Assembly: GCA_031292455.1 (NCBI GenBank)
Contig: JARLHC010000032.1
Location: 1-47,025 of the forward strand
Direction: 5' to 3'
DNA from: Ignavibacteriaceae bacterium
GTDB lineage: Bacteria; Bacteroidota; Ignavibacteria; Ignavibacteriales; Ignavibacteriaceae
Length of the DNA stretch: 47,025 bases
Shown: positions 32,120 to 42,863 of the stretch, in pieces
How the letters are laid out: each line of letters opens with the position of its first letter
Numbering within the stretch: the stretch's first letter is position 1
Translations under genes and position numbers: made by a program
Notes under the pieces: generated by a model
What the model was told of the DNA's origin: nothing
The model's database searches: none
What the model saw: the letters and a program-made list of their open reading frames with translations, nothing else

Positions 32120-35100
32120 ATGAAGATTATCAATCCGAAAATTAATCAATCCTTGTTACGACTTAAAGTACAGCTTAGTGAGAGTTTTCTTGCAAAACAA
32201 TTCGCTTCTGGTGAATCGCCGTTACGTTCGGAGTTATTGAGCGCCGATCAGATGGAGCAGCATGGCAAGACTCTCGCCAACAGACACGTATTAAGTTCTC
32301 TTGCTTCACCTGACCAACAACTCCTTGTAAGGCTGGCTGAGAATGAAATCTTTTTGATTGAAGTCCACAATTTGTTAACTGAAACAGTTAAATCAGGAAA
32401 TCAAGTGACACCAGCCGGCGAATGGCTGCTTGATAATTTTTATTTAATCGAAGAGCAGATCCGGACAAGCAAGAGACATTTGCCGAAAGGTTATATCAAA
32501 GAGTTACCGCACCTGTTAGACGGTCCATCAAAAAGTCTCCCACGGGTTTATGATATCGCAGAAGAAGCTATTTCACATGGAGATGGTCGTGTTGACCCGG
32601 AAAACCTAAACCGTTTTGTTACTGCTTATCAGACTATAACAACCTTAAAAATTGGCGAGTTATGGGCAATCCCAACTATGCTTCGACTTGCACTGATTGA
32701 GAATCTCAGGCGAGTAGCTGTCCGGGTAGCTGCAGGGAGACTTGACCGTGATCTGGCAAGTTCATGGGCTGACAAGATGATAGAAACAGCAGAAAAAGAT
32801 CCAAAGAGTCTGATATTAGTAATCGCGGATATGGCACGTACCGACCCACCTATGACAAGTGCATTTGTATCGGAATTTTCCCGGAGATTACAGGGATTAA
32901 GCCATGTTTTAATATCGCCATTAACATGGATCGAGCAAAGGTTGTCTGAATCAGGTCAAACGATAGAAAAAATAGTCCAGCGGGGAAATCAGGAACAAGC
33001 AGGCGACCAGGTTTCAATCAGCAACAGTATAGGTAGTCTTAGATTCCTTGAGTCAACAAACTGGAAACAGTTTGTTGAAAAGATGAGCATTGTTGAACAA
33101 ATTCTGCGAAAAGATCCGGGTGGAGTTTATGGTAAAATGGATTTCATCACACGTGACAGTTATCGCCATATCATAGAAAAAATTGCTAAGAGAAGTCCTC
33201 AGTCTGAAAAAGACATTGCACAAAAAGCAATCCAGCTTACACAAGATAGTGCTGTTATCAAGGGAATTGGAGACAGAACTGCACATGTAGGTTTTTATCT
33301 AATAGACAAAGGACTGAAACAACTTGAGAACATCACAAATGTAAAGTATTCCTTCTCAGCATTATTGCGAAAAGTGAGCAGCCGGTTTCCATTATCGATT
33401 TATATCAGTTCGATAATAATTATTAGCGTAATCTTAACAGCTATATTACTATTCAAAGCAATCAATATAGGATTGACTGGATGGTTATTTGGAGTTATCG
33501 GAATAATTGTTCTACTGTGCACAAGCCAATTTACAATAACTCTGGTAAACTGGATATCAACATTGCTGGCAAGACCCGAACCCTTACCAAGAATGGATTT
33601 TTCAGAAGGAATACCACCGGAATTACGCACACTTGTAATAATTCCGACAATATTAATGAATGATCAAAATATTAAAGAACTAACTGAGGCACTTGAGGTA
33701 CGGTATCTTGCAAACCGGGATGACTATCTGCATTTTGGTCTGTTGACTGATTTCAAAGATTCAATTACGGAAACAACTCCGGAAGATGAACATCTTATCC
33801 AACTGACCCGTAGGAAAATTGAAGAACTTAATGAAAAATACAGTAGATCAGGCGAAGAAACTTTCTTTCTTTTCCATCGACCGAGACAATGGAATCCTAA
33901 AGAACAGATTTGGATGGGTTACGAACGTAAAAGAGGAAAACTTGAAGAATTGAATTGCTTATTACGGGGTGGATGTAAAAACCGTTTCTCATTAATTATT
34001 GGCAAGATTGAGATTTTGCCACTGGTAAAATACATAATCACTCTTGATACAGATACACAATTACCACGCGATTCTGCACGTCAATTAGTCGGAGCCATAG
34101 CCCACCCCCTGAACCGAGCTCGATACGATGAAAAAAAGCAACGTGTAAATGAAGGGTACACAATATTGCAGCCTCGTGTAGCGGTGAGTCTACCTGGAAC
34201 AAACCGCTCCCAATATGCAAGATTATATGGTAGTCAGCCCGGCATTGACCCATATACGCGTACTGTTTCAGATGTGTACCAGGATATTTTCGGTGAAGGT
34301 TCATTTATAGGAAAGGGCATTTACGATATTGATATTTTCGATCGTACTTTAAATGGACGCTTTCCTGAAAACCTTATTCTGAGTCATGATCTTATCGAAG
34401 GATGTTATGCCCGGGCGGGGCTTTTAAGTGATGTACAATTATTTGAGGAGTATCCCTTCCGATATAATACTGATGTGAACCGCAGATACCGTTGGATCCG
34501 AGGAGACTGGCAATTGATACGCTGGCTTCTGCCAATTGTTCCGGGTCTTAAAGGCAAATTGAAAAAGAATCCTCTATCAATATTGTCCAGATGGAAAATA
34601 TTCGATAACCTCCGGCGCAGTTTAATTCCATTAGCACTTACTTTGCTGTTACTTACCGGGTGGATTATACTGAAACAACCGTTCTTCTGGACATTGGTAA
34701 CGATAGGAATCATTCTTGTCCCCTCAATAATTATTTCCATTTTCGATTTATTCAGAAAACCATCAGATTTATTTTGGAGACAGCACATATCAGCCTCGAT
34801 ACATTCAGCAGGAGATCATTTCGTGCAGGCGGTATTTACACTTATTACCCTCCCTTACGAAGCGTTTTTTAGTCAGGATGCAATAATCAGAACTATTTGG
34901 CGGATGCTAATTTCACATAGAAAATTACTTGAATGGAACCCATTCAATGTAAAAGTCCGCAAAAACCTTAACACAATTTCCAGATCATTCAGAACAATGT
35001 GGATCTCTCCTTTTACAGCATTTAGTATAATAACATATTACTCGATTACAAATCAGACTGTTCCCGTCATAGTTATTCCAATTATATTCCTTTGGATGGC

Positions 35101-38100
35101 AGCACCAGCATTTACATGGTGGATAAGTCTGCCGCTTGTGGAACGTAAAGCTAAATTAACAGATGCGCAGAGATTGTTTTTACGGAAACTTTCAAGAAGA
35201 ACGTGGTTATTTTTTGAGACTTTTGTAAGTGCAAAAGATAATTGGCTCCCACCTGATAATTACCAGGAAGATCCGGTCGGGACTATAGCACACCGTACAT
35301 CTCCGACTAATATCGGTATGGCTCTACTTGCAAATTTATCTGCATACGACTTTGGCTACATTTCCGGCGGACAACTTATAGACCGGACTTTGAAAACATT
35401 TCAAACGATGGAAAGTTTAGAAAGGTACCAGGGGCACTTCTTTAATTGGTATGATACACAGACATTAATGCCGCTGAGACCCATTTATATATCTTCGGTC
35501 GACAGTGGAAATCTTGCAGCGTACCTGCTTACACTACGCCAGGCAATTCTGGTACTTCCTGACCATAAAATAGTGGGGCTTCGATGTTTCGGAGGAATGA
35601 GTGATACATTAAGTATAGTATTAGATTCGGCTGAAGGAAAAGGAAATGATTTACTTATCCAACTAAAGAAAGAACTTGAGATAGTAGTTAATATTCCGCC
35701 AACAACCCTTTTGGCAACCTGGATATATTTAAACAAACTAGTAAGTATCGCAAGAAAAGCAGAAATAAATTTTGAAGAAGCACTAGATAATGAAGCCAAA
35801 TTGTGGACTCATGCATTTGTCATGCAATGTCAAGATACCTTAGATGAAATGAAATTGCTGACCCCCTGGGTTAGCCTAATTATAAAAACAGACAGTAACA
35901 GCCTCGCTTCCATTTCCAATAAATTACCGACATTAAGAGAGTTAGCAAATACTGATAAGGAATTATCGTCTTTGCAAGAATATTTTGATTCCAACAAGGA
36001 GTTGGCTGAGAAAAAAGAGTTTCTAAATGAACTCCGATTATTGATTATTGAAGGAGGCAGACATGCTAATGAAAGGATGGCTGCCATCAATAAGCTTATA
36101 AAGCAATCAGGGGAATTTTCTGATATGCAATATGGTTTTCTATATGACAAGACACGTCATCTTCTATCTGTAGGATACAGTGTAGAGGAAAAACGAAAGG
36201 ATTCAAGCTACTATGACTTACTTGCATCTGAAGCAAGACTAAGCACTTTTGTAGGAATTGCAGATGGAAAATTACCACAGGAAAGCTGGTTTGCTTTAGG
36301 GCGTCTGCTTACAACATTAGGTGGGGAGCCAATTCTCCTTTCGTGGAGTGGTTCAATGTTCGAGTATCTGATGCCGCTACTTGTGATGCCAACTTATGAA
36401 AACACATTACTTGACCAAACATATAAAGCAGTTGTAAAGAGACAAATTGAATATGGAATCCAGCGTGGTGTCCCATGGGGAATTTCTGAGTCATGCTATA
36501 ACACTGTAGATATTAATCTTAATTATCAGTACCGAGCATTTGGAGTACCAGGATTGGGGTTAAAACGAGGACTTGCAGAGGACTTAGTTATTGCACCTTA
36601 TGCTTCTGTTCTAGCGCTGATGGTTGAACCTGAAGCAGCATGCATTAACCTTCAGCGGCTTGAATCGGAAGGGTTATTAGGGAGATTTGGTTTGTATGAA
36701 TCTGTTGATTATACAACATCACGACTTCCACGCGATAGACCTTCAGTTGTGGTAAAATCTTTCATGGCGCATCACCAAGGGATGAGTCTTCTTTCATTGG
36801 CTTATTTGATTCTTGACCGCCCGATGCAAAAAAGATTTGAGTCAGATCCATTGTTTGAATCTACCATGTTACTGCTTCAGGAAAGAATTCCAAAAACATC
36901 TTTATTCTATTTACACACTTCAGGAGCTTCAGACTCATTTACAGGGTCAGGAATTCAAGAAATGCCGGTACGTAAAATCAGCAACCCTGATATTACAATT
37001 CCAGAAGTGCAATTATTGTCAAATGGCAGATATAATGTAATGTTAACAAATGCAGGGGGCGGTTACAGCAGATGGAAAGACATTGCAATCACCAGATGGC
37101 GTGAAGACAGTACCTGCGACAATTGGGGGACTTTCTGCTATATACATGATAATTCGAGCGGCGAATTATGGTCTACGGCATACCAACCTACTCTTAAACG
37201 AGCGAAAAATTATGAGGCAATATTTTCAGAGGGACATGCTGAATTCCGCCGACAGGATCAGAATTTTAATATGTTAACGGAGATAGTTGTTTCACCGGAA
37301 GATGATATCGAACTACGCAGGATCCATCTGACCAATAGTTCACGTGCAAGGAGGACCATAGATTTAACGAGCTATGCCGAAGTGGTATTAGCTTCATCTG
37401 CACAGGATGATCTGCATCCTGCATTTAGTAATTTATTTGTTCAGACTGAGATACTCCATGAAAGGCAGGCAATACTTTGCACCCGAAGACCACGCTCACC
37501 GGAAGATAAAACATTATGGATATTTCACATGATGGTTATACATGGGGGTACATCAGGAGAAATATCCTTTGAGACGGACCGTATGCAATTTATCGGTCGA
37601 GGAGAAACAATTATTTCACCTCTAGCAGTAAAAGATTCAAGCCCACTCTCTAACAGTGAGGGTTCAGTTTTGGACCCTATTGTTGCAATTAAATATCATT
37701 TAGTAATCGATCCAGAAGAAACTGTGATTATTGATATGATTACAGGAATTGGAGAAAGCCATGACATAGCAATAAAACTTATTGAGAAATATCAGGACAG
37801 ACGGATGGCTAATCGTGCTTTTGAACTTGCCTGGACGCACAGTCAAGTATTGTTACGACAAATCAATGCAACCGAAGCAGATGCTCAATTATATGGACGA
37901 CTAGCAAATTCTATCCTCTATTCAAATTCTTTTCTGCGTGCTGATCCAAGTTTAATTATGAGAAACCGGAGAGGACAATCAGGATTATGGGGATATTCTA
38001 TTTCCGGCGATCTACCAATATTCCTATTGCGAATAGAAGATCCGACCAATATTGAACTAGTACGACAAATTGTACAGGCTCATGCATACTGGCGATTAAA

Positions 38101-40849
38101 AGGACTTTCGGTTGATCTTGTGATCTGGAACGAAGATCATGCAGGTTACAGACAACAACTCCAGGAACAAATAATGAGATTAATTGCATCCGGTGTGGAA
38201 GCTAACAATATTGACCGCCCGGGAGGAATCTTTGTACGGCAAGCTGATCAGATTTCAGATGAGGACAAAATTCTAATCCAAACTGTGGCACGAGTTATAA
38301 TTACAGATAAAGGCGGGACTCTTGATACGCAGGTGAACCACCGAGTTATAACAGAATTGCCAATCCGACGATTAAAGGAAATTAAAACATACCATGCGCC
38401 GAAGCAGGAAGATCCACTTATACTCCGTGATGATCTACTATCTTTCAATGGATTTGGAGGATTTACACAGGACGGGCGTGAATACATAATAACTACCTCA
38501 AGCAGTCATGTAACCCCTGCACCATGGGCTAATGTTATCGCAAATCCGAACTTTGGAACTATAGTTTCAGAGAATGGTCCTAATTATACATGGAGCGAGA
38601 ATGCACACGAGTACCGGATCACGCCATGGCATAATGATCCTGTAAGTGATTTAAGCGGAGAAGCATTTTATGTCCGAGATGAAGAAACCGGACATTTCTG
38701 GTCACCCACACCACTTCCGAGCAAGGGAGCAGGAACCTACGTCAGCCGTCATGGATTTGGTTATAGCGTTTTTGAACATACGGAAGATGGAATATACACA
38801 GAGTTATGGATTTATGTTGAGAAAGAAGCATCCATAAAGTTTTCTGTATTAAAAATACGAAATGAATCGGGCAGAAGGCGGCAACTATCAGCTACAGGGT
38901 ATATTGAATTTGTATTGGGCGATTTACGTCCGAAATCATTTATGCATGTTATTACTGAAATTGATTCCAGTAACGGAGCAATCTATGCAAGGAACTCATA
39001 TAATCTGGAGTTTTCAAAAAGGGTTACCTTTTTTCATACGGATGATGAAGCCCAAACAATTACCTGTGACCGTACAGAATTTCTTGGGCGCAATGGCACA
39101 CTTCAAAGACCGGAGGCAATGACACTTATAAATCTTTCCGGAAAAACAGGAGCAGCTCTTGATCCTTGTGCTGCTATCCAGGTTCCATTTGAACTTGAAG
39201 ACAGACAAGAGCATGAGATAATTTTCAAACTGGGAACCGGAAATGATTATAACCATGCAAAAGAAATGGTTAAACGTTTCCGGGGGACGGATGCTGCGAG
39301 AAATGCTTTAGAATTAGTATGGCAATATTGGAAACGTACACTTGGTGCAGTACAGGTTGAAACTCCTGATCCATCATTAAATATAATGTTGAATGGATGG
39401 CTTTTATATCAAACATTAGCATGCCGAATTTGGGCAAGAAGCGGATACTACCAGTCAGGCGGAGCCTTTGGATTCCGTGATCAGCTTCAGGATGTAATGT
39501 CACTAATCCATACTGAACCAGGTTTGATCCGTAAACATTTACTTCTTTGTGCAAGCCGTCAGTTCAGAGAAGGAGATGTACAGCATTGGTGGCATCCCCC
39601 AAAAGGCAGAGGTGTGCGTACTCATTGTTCGGATGATTATCTTTGGCTGCCGTTAGCAACGAGCCGTTATGTTATTAGCACCGGTGATACCGGAATACTC
39701 AATGAAACAGTAAATTTTCTAGAAGGAAGAGCAGTAAACGCAGAAGACGATTCATATTATGATCTTCCAAACAAATCAGAAGAAACGGGCACTTTGTATG
39801 AACACTGTGTACGGGCTATTTTGGAAGGGCTTAAATTTGGTGTTCACGGTCTTCCGTTAATTGGTACGGGAGACTGGAATGATGGTATGAATATGGTGGG
39901 TAAAGAAGGCAAAGGAGAAAGTATATGGCTAGGATTCTTTCTTTATAAAGTACTTATGCAATTCATAAAGATAGTTAATCTGCAAAGGGACATTTCACTA
40001 GTAGAAAGATTCAAGGATGAAGCCAGCATATTGCGCAGAAATATTGAACAGAATGGCTGGGATGGCAAGTGGTACCGCCGTGCTTACTTTGATGATGGTA
40101 CGCCACTTGGATCTGAGAGCAACCAGGAATGCAAGATTGATTCCATTGCACAAAGCTGGTCAGTGCTTTCCGGCATGGGAGATTCAATCCGATCCCACAA
40201 AGCAATGGATTCACTGGATAAATATCTTGTTCACAGGGATCAATCATTGATTCAACTTTTAGAACCGCCATTCGATAGATCAGATTTAAATCCCGGGTAT
40301 ATTAAAGGATATGTGCCCGGTGTAAGAGAGAACGGCGGTCAATACACACATGCAGCTATTTGGGCAGCCATGGCGTTTGCTGAATTAGGAGATAGCAAAC
40401 GTGCCTGGGAACTATTAAATATTATAAATCCTGTAAATCGCGGAAATTCCGCAGAAAAAATATCTACTTATAAAGTGGAACCTTATGTGGTTGCAGCTGA
40501 CGTTTATGCAATGACCCCTCATACCGGTAGAGGTGGGTGGACATGGTACACGGGTTCCGCAAGCTGGATGTACAGACTAATTACTGAATCACTCCTTGGA
40601 ATCAGATTAGATGTAGACCATTTATACATTGAGCCATGCCTTCCTGAAGGCTGGGAAAATTATAAAGTATACTATCAATACCGAGAAACAATTTATAATA
40701 TAACTATTATTCAGTTAAAAGATTACAATGACAATCCGTCTGTAACGGTAGATGGTGTCAGGAATAATGATAATAATATTCCACTTGTTGACGACCATCA
40801 GGTACATATCGTTGAAGTAAAAGTATTAAAAAAAGTGAGTTTAGCATAA
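32120..40849 (+). CDS. ndvB: Cyclic beta-1,2-glucan synthase (NdvB/ChvB type, GT84-GH94)
   Basis: This 2909-residue polytopic protein has the length and order of the cyclic glucan synthases. Membrane segments occur at about 425-472, 830-875 and 960-1010. The GT84 glycosyltransferase lies between, with TLDTDTQLPRDSARQLVGAI near residue 640. A glucoamylase-like domain follows (WLPPDNYQEDP near 1042, GISESCYNTVDINLNYQYRA near 1455). The C-terminal half has two carbohydrate-binding segments and a GH94 phosphorylase-type domain ending with WHPPKGRGVRTHCSDDYLWL and GTGDWNDGMN, whose Asp near residue 2585 is the expected general acid. The enzyme makes, trims and cyclises periplasmic glucan from UDP-glucose. 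No transporter gene such as ndvA is adjacent. Element copy 10 precedes it. Confidence 0.95.
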   Translation: MKIINPKINQSLLRLKVQLSESFLAKQFASGESPLRSELLSADQMEQHGKTLANRHVLSSLASPDQQLLVRLAENEIFLIEVHNLLTETVKSGNQVTPAGEWLLDNFYLIEEQIRTSKRHLPKGYIKELPHLLDGPSKSLPRVYDIAEEAISHGDGRVDPENLNRFVTAYQTITTLKIGELWAIPTMLRLALIENLRRVAVRVAAGRLDRDLASSWADKMIETAEKDPKSLILVIADMARTDPPMTSAFVSEFSRRLQGLSHVLISPLTWIEQRLSESGQTIEKIVQRGNQEQAGDQVSISNSIGSLRFLESTNWKQFVEKMSIVEQILRKDPGGVYGKMDFITRDSYRHIIEKIAKRSPQSEKDIAQKAIQLTQDSAVIKGIGDRTAHVGFYLIDKGLKQLENITNVKYSFSALLRKVSSRFPLSIYISSIIIISVILTAILLFKAINIGLTGWLFGVIGIIVLLCTSQFTITLVNWISTLLARPEPLPRMDFSEGIPPELRTLVIIPTILMNDQNIKELTEALEVRYLANRDDYLHFGLLTDFKDSITETTPEDEHLIQLTRRKIEELNEKYSRSGEETFFLFHRPRQWNPKEQIWMGYERKRGKLEELNCLLRGGCKNRFSLIIGKIEILPLVKYIITLDTDTQLPRDSARQLVGAIAHPLNRARYDEKKQRVNEGYTILQPRVAVSLPGTNRSQYARLYGSQPGIDPYTRTVSDVYQDIFGEGSFIGKGIYDIDIFDRTLNGRFPENLILSHDLIEGCYARAGLLSDVQLFEEYPFRYNTDVNRRYRWIRGDWQLIRWLLPIVPGLKGKLKKNPLSILSRWKIFDNLRRSLIPLALTLLLLTGWIILKQPFFWTLVTIGIILVPSIIISIFDLFRKPSDLFWRQHISASIHSAGDHFVQAVFTLITLPYEAFFSQDAIIRTIWRMLISHRKLLEWNPFNVKVRKNLNTISRSFRTMWISPFTAFSIITYYSITNQTVPVIVIPIIFLWMAAPAFTWWISLPLVERKAKLTDAQRLFLRKLSRRTWLFFETFVSAKDNWLPPDNYQEDPVGTIAHRTSPTNIGMALLANLSAYDFGYISGGQLIDRTLKTFQTMESLERYQGHFFNWYDTQTLMPLRPIYISSVDSGNLAAYLLTLRQAILVLPDHKIVGLRCFGGMSDTLSIVLDSAEGKGNDLLIQLKKELEIVVNIPPTTLLATWIYLNKLVSIARKAEINFEEALDNEAKLWTHAFVMQCQDTLDEMKLLTPWVSLIIKTDSNSLASISNKLPTLRELANTDKELSSLQEYFDSNKELAEKKEFLNELRLLIIEGGRHANERMAAINKLIKQSGEFSDMQYGFLYDKTRHLLSVGYSVEEKRKDSSYYDLLASEARLSTFVGIADGKLPQESWFALGRLLTTLGGEPILLSWSGSMFEYLMPLLVMPTYENTLLDQTYKAVVKRQIEYGIQRGVPWGISESCYNTVDINLNYQYRAFGVPGLGLKRGLAEDLVIAPYASVLALMVEPEAACINLQRLESEGLLGRFGLYESVDYTTSRLPRDRPSVVVKSFMAHHQGMSLLSLAYLILDRPMQKRFESDPLFESTMLLLQERIPKTSLFYLHTSGASDSFTGSGIQEMPVRKISNPDITIPEVQLLSNGRYNVMLTNAGGGYSRWKDIAITRWREDSTCDNWGTFCYIHDNSSGELWSTAYQPTLKRAKNYEAIFSEGHAEFRRQDQNFNMLTEIVVSPEDDIELRRIHLTNSSRARRTIDLTSYAEVVLASSAQDDLHPAFSNLFVQTEILHERQAILCTRRPRSPEDKTLWIFHMMVIHGGTSGEISFETDRMQFIGRGETIISPLAVKDSSPLSNSEGSVLDPIVAIKYHLVIDPEETVIIDMITGIGESHDIAIKLIEKYQDRRMANRAFELAWTHSQVLLRQINATEADAQLYGRLANSILYSNSFLRADPSLIMRNRRGQSGLWGYSISGDLPIFLLRIEDPTNIELVRQIVQAHAYWRLKGLSVDLVIWNEDHAGYRQQLQEQIMRLIASGVEANNIDRPGGIFVRQADQISDEDKILIQTVARVIITDKGGTLDTQVNHRVITELPIRRLKEIKTYHAPKQEDPLILRDDLLSFNGFGGFTQDGREYIITTSSSHVTPAPWANVIANPNFGTIVSENGPNYTWSENAHEYRITPWHNDPVSDLSGEAFYVRDEETGHFWSPTPLPSKGAGTYVSRHGFGYSVFEHTEDGIYTELWIYVEKEASIKFSVLKIRNESGRRRQLSATGYIEFVLGDLRPKSFMHVITEIDSSNGAIYARNSYNLEFSKRVTFFHTDDEAQTITCDRTEFLGRNGTLQRPEAMTLINLSGKTGAALDPCAAIQVPFELEDRQEHEIIFKLGTGNDYNHAKEMVKRFRGTDAARNALELVWQYWKRTLGAVQVETPDPSLNIMLNGWLLYQTLACRIWARSGYYQSGGAFGFRDQLQDVMSLIHTEPGLIRKHLLLCASRQFREGDVQHWWHPPKGRGVRTHCSDDYLWLPLATSRYVISTGDTGILNETVNFLEGRAVNAEDDSYYDLPNKSEETGTLYEHCVRAILEGLKFGVHGLPLIGTGDWNDGMNMVGKEGKGESIWLGFFLYKVLMQFIKIVNLQRDISLVERFKDEASILRRNIEQNGWDGKWYRRAYFDDGTPLGSESNQECKIDSIAQSWSVLSGMGDSIRSHKAMDSLDKYLVHRDQSLIQLLEPPFDRSDLNPGYIKGYVPGVRENGGQYTHAAIWAAMAFAELGDSKRAWELLNIINPVNRGNSAEKISTYKVEPYVVAADVYAMTPHTGRGGWTWYTGSASWMYRLITESLLGIRLDVDHLYIEPCLPEGWENYKVYYQYRETIYNITIIQLKDYNDNPSVTVDGVRNNDNNIPLVDDHQVHIVEVKVLKKVSLA

Positions 40850-41179
40850 ATTTTCAATAAGAAGGTGATAATGAAGCAGTTGCGTGTATCCCATTATTGT
40901 ACAATATTATTTTACAAATAAAATATTACTTTCGCAGCAGATAAAATCATCTAATATACTACCTTATACATTTTGGGCATCTAAGATTATTCCGGGAATT
41001 GTATTTTCAGTTTTTAATTATCTTACATTTGGTTTGTCGTTCATTTTTGATGTAATACTGTTTGGAAGTTTTCAAATGATATTATTTCTTTTGATGAATC
41101 TTTAACCTTTTTAGTAACTTTATATATCAAATATTAATAATTCTGCAATTTTGGCAGAACTAATGCTAATGGAGGTATA
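40850..41179 (+). other. Gap with a doubtful small frame and a leader hairpin
   Basis: This 330-bp gap holds no convincing gene. AAGAAGG precedes an ATG at 40871 that opens only 16 codons. A GTG-started frame at 40884-41105 would give a 73-residue hydrophobic peptide (TFWASKIIPGIVFSVFNYL in the middle); if the two were joined by a frameshift they could be a broken membrane-peptide gene. Near the right end TTCTGC (41141-41146) and GCAGAA (41154-41159) form a 6-bp hairpin just before the ribosome-binding site of the next gene. Confidence 0.35.
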
Positions 41180-42820
41180 ATGAGTGAAAAATATTCCATC
41201 AATCCTGCCGGAGAACAATTCCCTATTCCTGAACCTGAAGACTATAAAGCCGAATTTCAGCGTCTGAAAAAACGAGTAGAAAAGGAACGTAAACTTGGCC
41301 GCGAAATAGTTGTTGTAATGGGAATTGGATTTGTCGGTGTAGTAATGGCTGCTATAGTTGCTGATACTATTGACAAAAAAGGCAAACCCTCAAAATTTGT
41401 AATCGGGATGCAGCGCCCCAGTGCGCGTAGTTACTGGAAAATCCCTATGCTTAACCGCGGCGTCTCACCGGTCAAAGCTGAAGATCCGGAAGTTGAACAA
41501 ATAATACAGCGTTGCGTGATTGATAAAAAAACACTCATTGCCACTTTTACGTATGATGTACTCGACCTGGCTGATACCGTGGTTGTTGATGTCCAGTGCG
41601 ATTATCATAAAGAATCACTTGGTAATGTCCGCAATGGAAGAGCCGAAATGGAAGCCCTTGAAAGTTCAATCGCCATTATCGCAGAGCATATTCCCCCTAA
41701 AGCCCTTGTACTTATCGAAACAACAGTAGCTCCTGGTACTACGGAACAGGTTGCGTATCCTCTAATGAAGAAGATTTTCAAAAAGCGTGGTATTAAATCC
41801 GAACCCCTCTTGGCCCATAGCTACGAGAGAGTAATGCCGGGACGTAATTATGTTGCAAGTATCCGCGATTTCTGGCGAGTATGCAGTGGAATTAATAATC
41901 AGGCAAAAACCAGGGTCGTTAAATTCCTAAATGAGGTTCTTAATACAAAGAAATTTCCTCTTACTGTTATGGACCGTCCTATCGAATCTGAAACAGCCAA
42001 GATTGTTGAGAACAGTTATCGCGCTACGATTCTTGCATTCCTTGACGAATGGAGCCTTTTCTCCGAACGGAACGGAGTTGATCTAATAAAAGTAATTGAT
42101 GCCATAAAGATGCGCCCTACTCATAGCAATATGATTTTCCCCGGCCCCGGTATAGGCGGATATTGCTTGCCTAAGGATGGAGGACTCGGTGTCTGGGCCT
42201 ATAAACACATCCTCGGTTTTGATGACGATATCTTCCGTATGACTCCTATGGCAATTGATATTAACGATACAAGGGGACTTCATGCAGCTCAACTTACTCG
42301 CGATGCTCTCCGCAATATGGGTAAACCGATTGCCGCCGCTAATGTTGTCGTGCTTGGTGCTTCTTATCGTGAAGATGTTGGAGATACCCGCTACAGTGGA
42401 TCCGAAGTACTGATACGTAAGCTTACTGAAATGGGCGCCGAGATAAATATTCATGATCCTTATGTAGAACATTGGTGGGAATTCGAACAGCAAGACACTT
42501 TCCCGTCGCCCGGACAAAGTAAAGCCCGCTTTTTCCGTAATCAGGAAAAACTGAAAGGGGTTAGGATAATAAATGACTTGAAAAAAGTGCTTGTTGATGC
42601 CGATGCCGTTGTACTTGCGGTACGCCATGAAGCTTATTTAACTCTTAATCCTGATCATCTTATCAAAAATATCGGGCAACCTGCCGCAATTATCGATTGT
42701 TTCGGAATACTGAAAGATGATGCCATCCGCCGTTACTTTGAACTTGGCTGTGAGGTTAAAGGACTTGGCAGGGGACATATTCATCGCATTAAGGAAAGTG
42801 TACGAAAGAATTCTAAATAA
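41180..42820 (+). CDS. Nucleotide-sugar dehydrogenase (UDP-glucose/GDP-mannose dehydrogenase family)
   Basis: This 546-residue NAD-dependent enzyme has a Rossmann motif VVMGIGFVGVVMA at about 45-57, the middle-domain pattern ESETAKIVENSYRATILAFL with catalytic Lys, and the nucleophile motif GPGIGGYCLPKD with Cys329. It oxidises a nucleotide sugar twice to the uronic acid. It is about 100 residues longer than UDP-glucose dehydrogenase; the first 43 residues are a charged extension before the Rossmann fold, and the FVIGMQRPSARSYWKIPMLN stretch is an unusual insertion. GGAGG upstream fixes the start. Substrate could be UDP-glucose, UDP-N-acetylmannosamine or another sugar. It follows the glucan synthase and suggests envelope polysaccharide synthesis. 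A hairpin follows. Confidence 0.9.
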   Translation: MSEKYSINPAGEQFPIPEPEDYKAEFQRLKKRVEKERKLGREIVVVMGIGFVGVVMAAIVADTIDKKGKPSKFVIGMQRPSARSYWKIPMLNRGVSPVKAEDPEVEQIIQRCVIDKKTLIATFTYDVLDLADTVVVDVQCDYHKESLGNVRNGRAEMEALESSIAIIAEHIPPKALVLIETTVAPGTTEQVAYPLMKKIFKKRGIKSEPLLAHSYERVMPGRNYVASIRDFWRVCSGINNQAKTRVVKFLNEVLNTKKFPLTVMDRPIESETAKIVENSYRATILAFLDEWSLFSERNGVDLIKVIDAIKMRPTHSNMIFPGPGIGGYCLPKDGGLGVWAYKHILGFDDDIFRMTPMAIDINDTRGLHAAQLTRDALRNMGKPIAAANVVVLGASYREDVGDTRYSGSEVLIRKLTEMGAEINIHDPYVEHWWEFEQQDTFPSPGQSKARFFRNQEKLKGVRIINDLKKVLVDADAVVLAVRHEAYLTLNPDHLIKNIGQPAAIIDCFGILKDDAIRRYFELGCEVKGLGRGHIHRIKESVRKNSK

Positions 42821-42833
42821 TTATTTAGGTAAT

Positions 42834-42863
42834 ATACAGGCCATCCACAAAGATGGTCTGTAT
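42834..42863 (+). terminator. Hairpin after the dehydrogenase
   Basis: ATACAGGCCATC and GATGGTCTGTAT pair over 12 bp with one G-U wobble around a CACAAA loop, 14 bp after the stop codon. There is no strong T tract, as often in this phylum, so termination strength is uncertain. Confidence 0.65.

Noticed and set aside
32120-40849. Several minus-strand and alternate-frame open frames of 60-130 codons inside the glucan synthase
   Set aside because: They overlap a well-conserved 2909-codon gene, lack ribosome-binding sites and have unnatural composition.
40884-41105. GTG-started 73-residue hydrophobic frame as a gene
   Set aside because: No ribosome-binding site, and the composition is as expected from AT-rich non-coding DNA; recorded only in the description of the gap.
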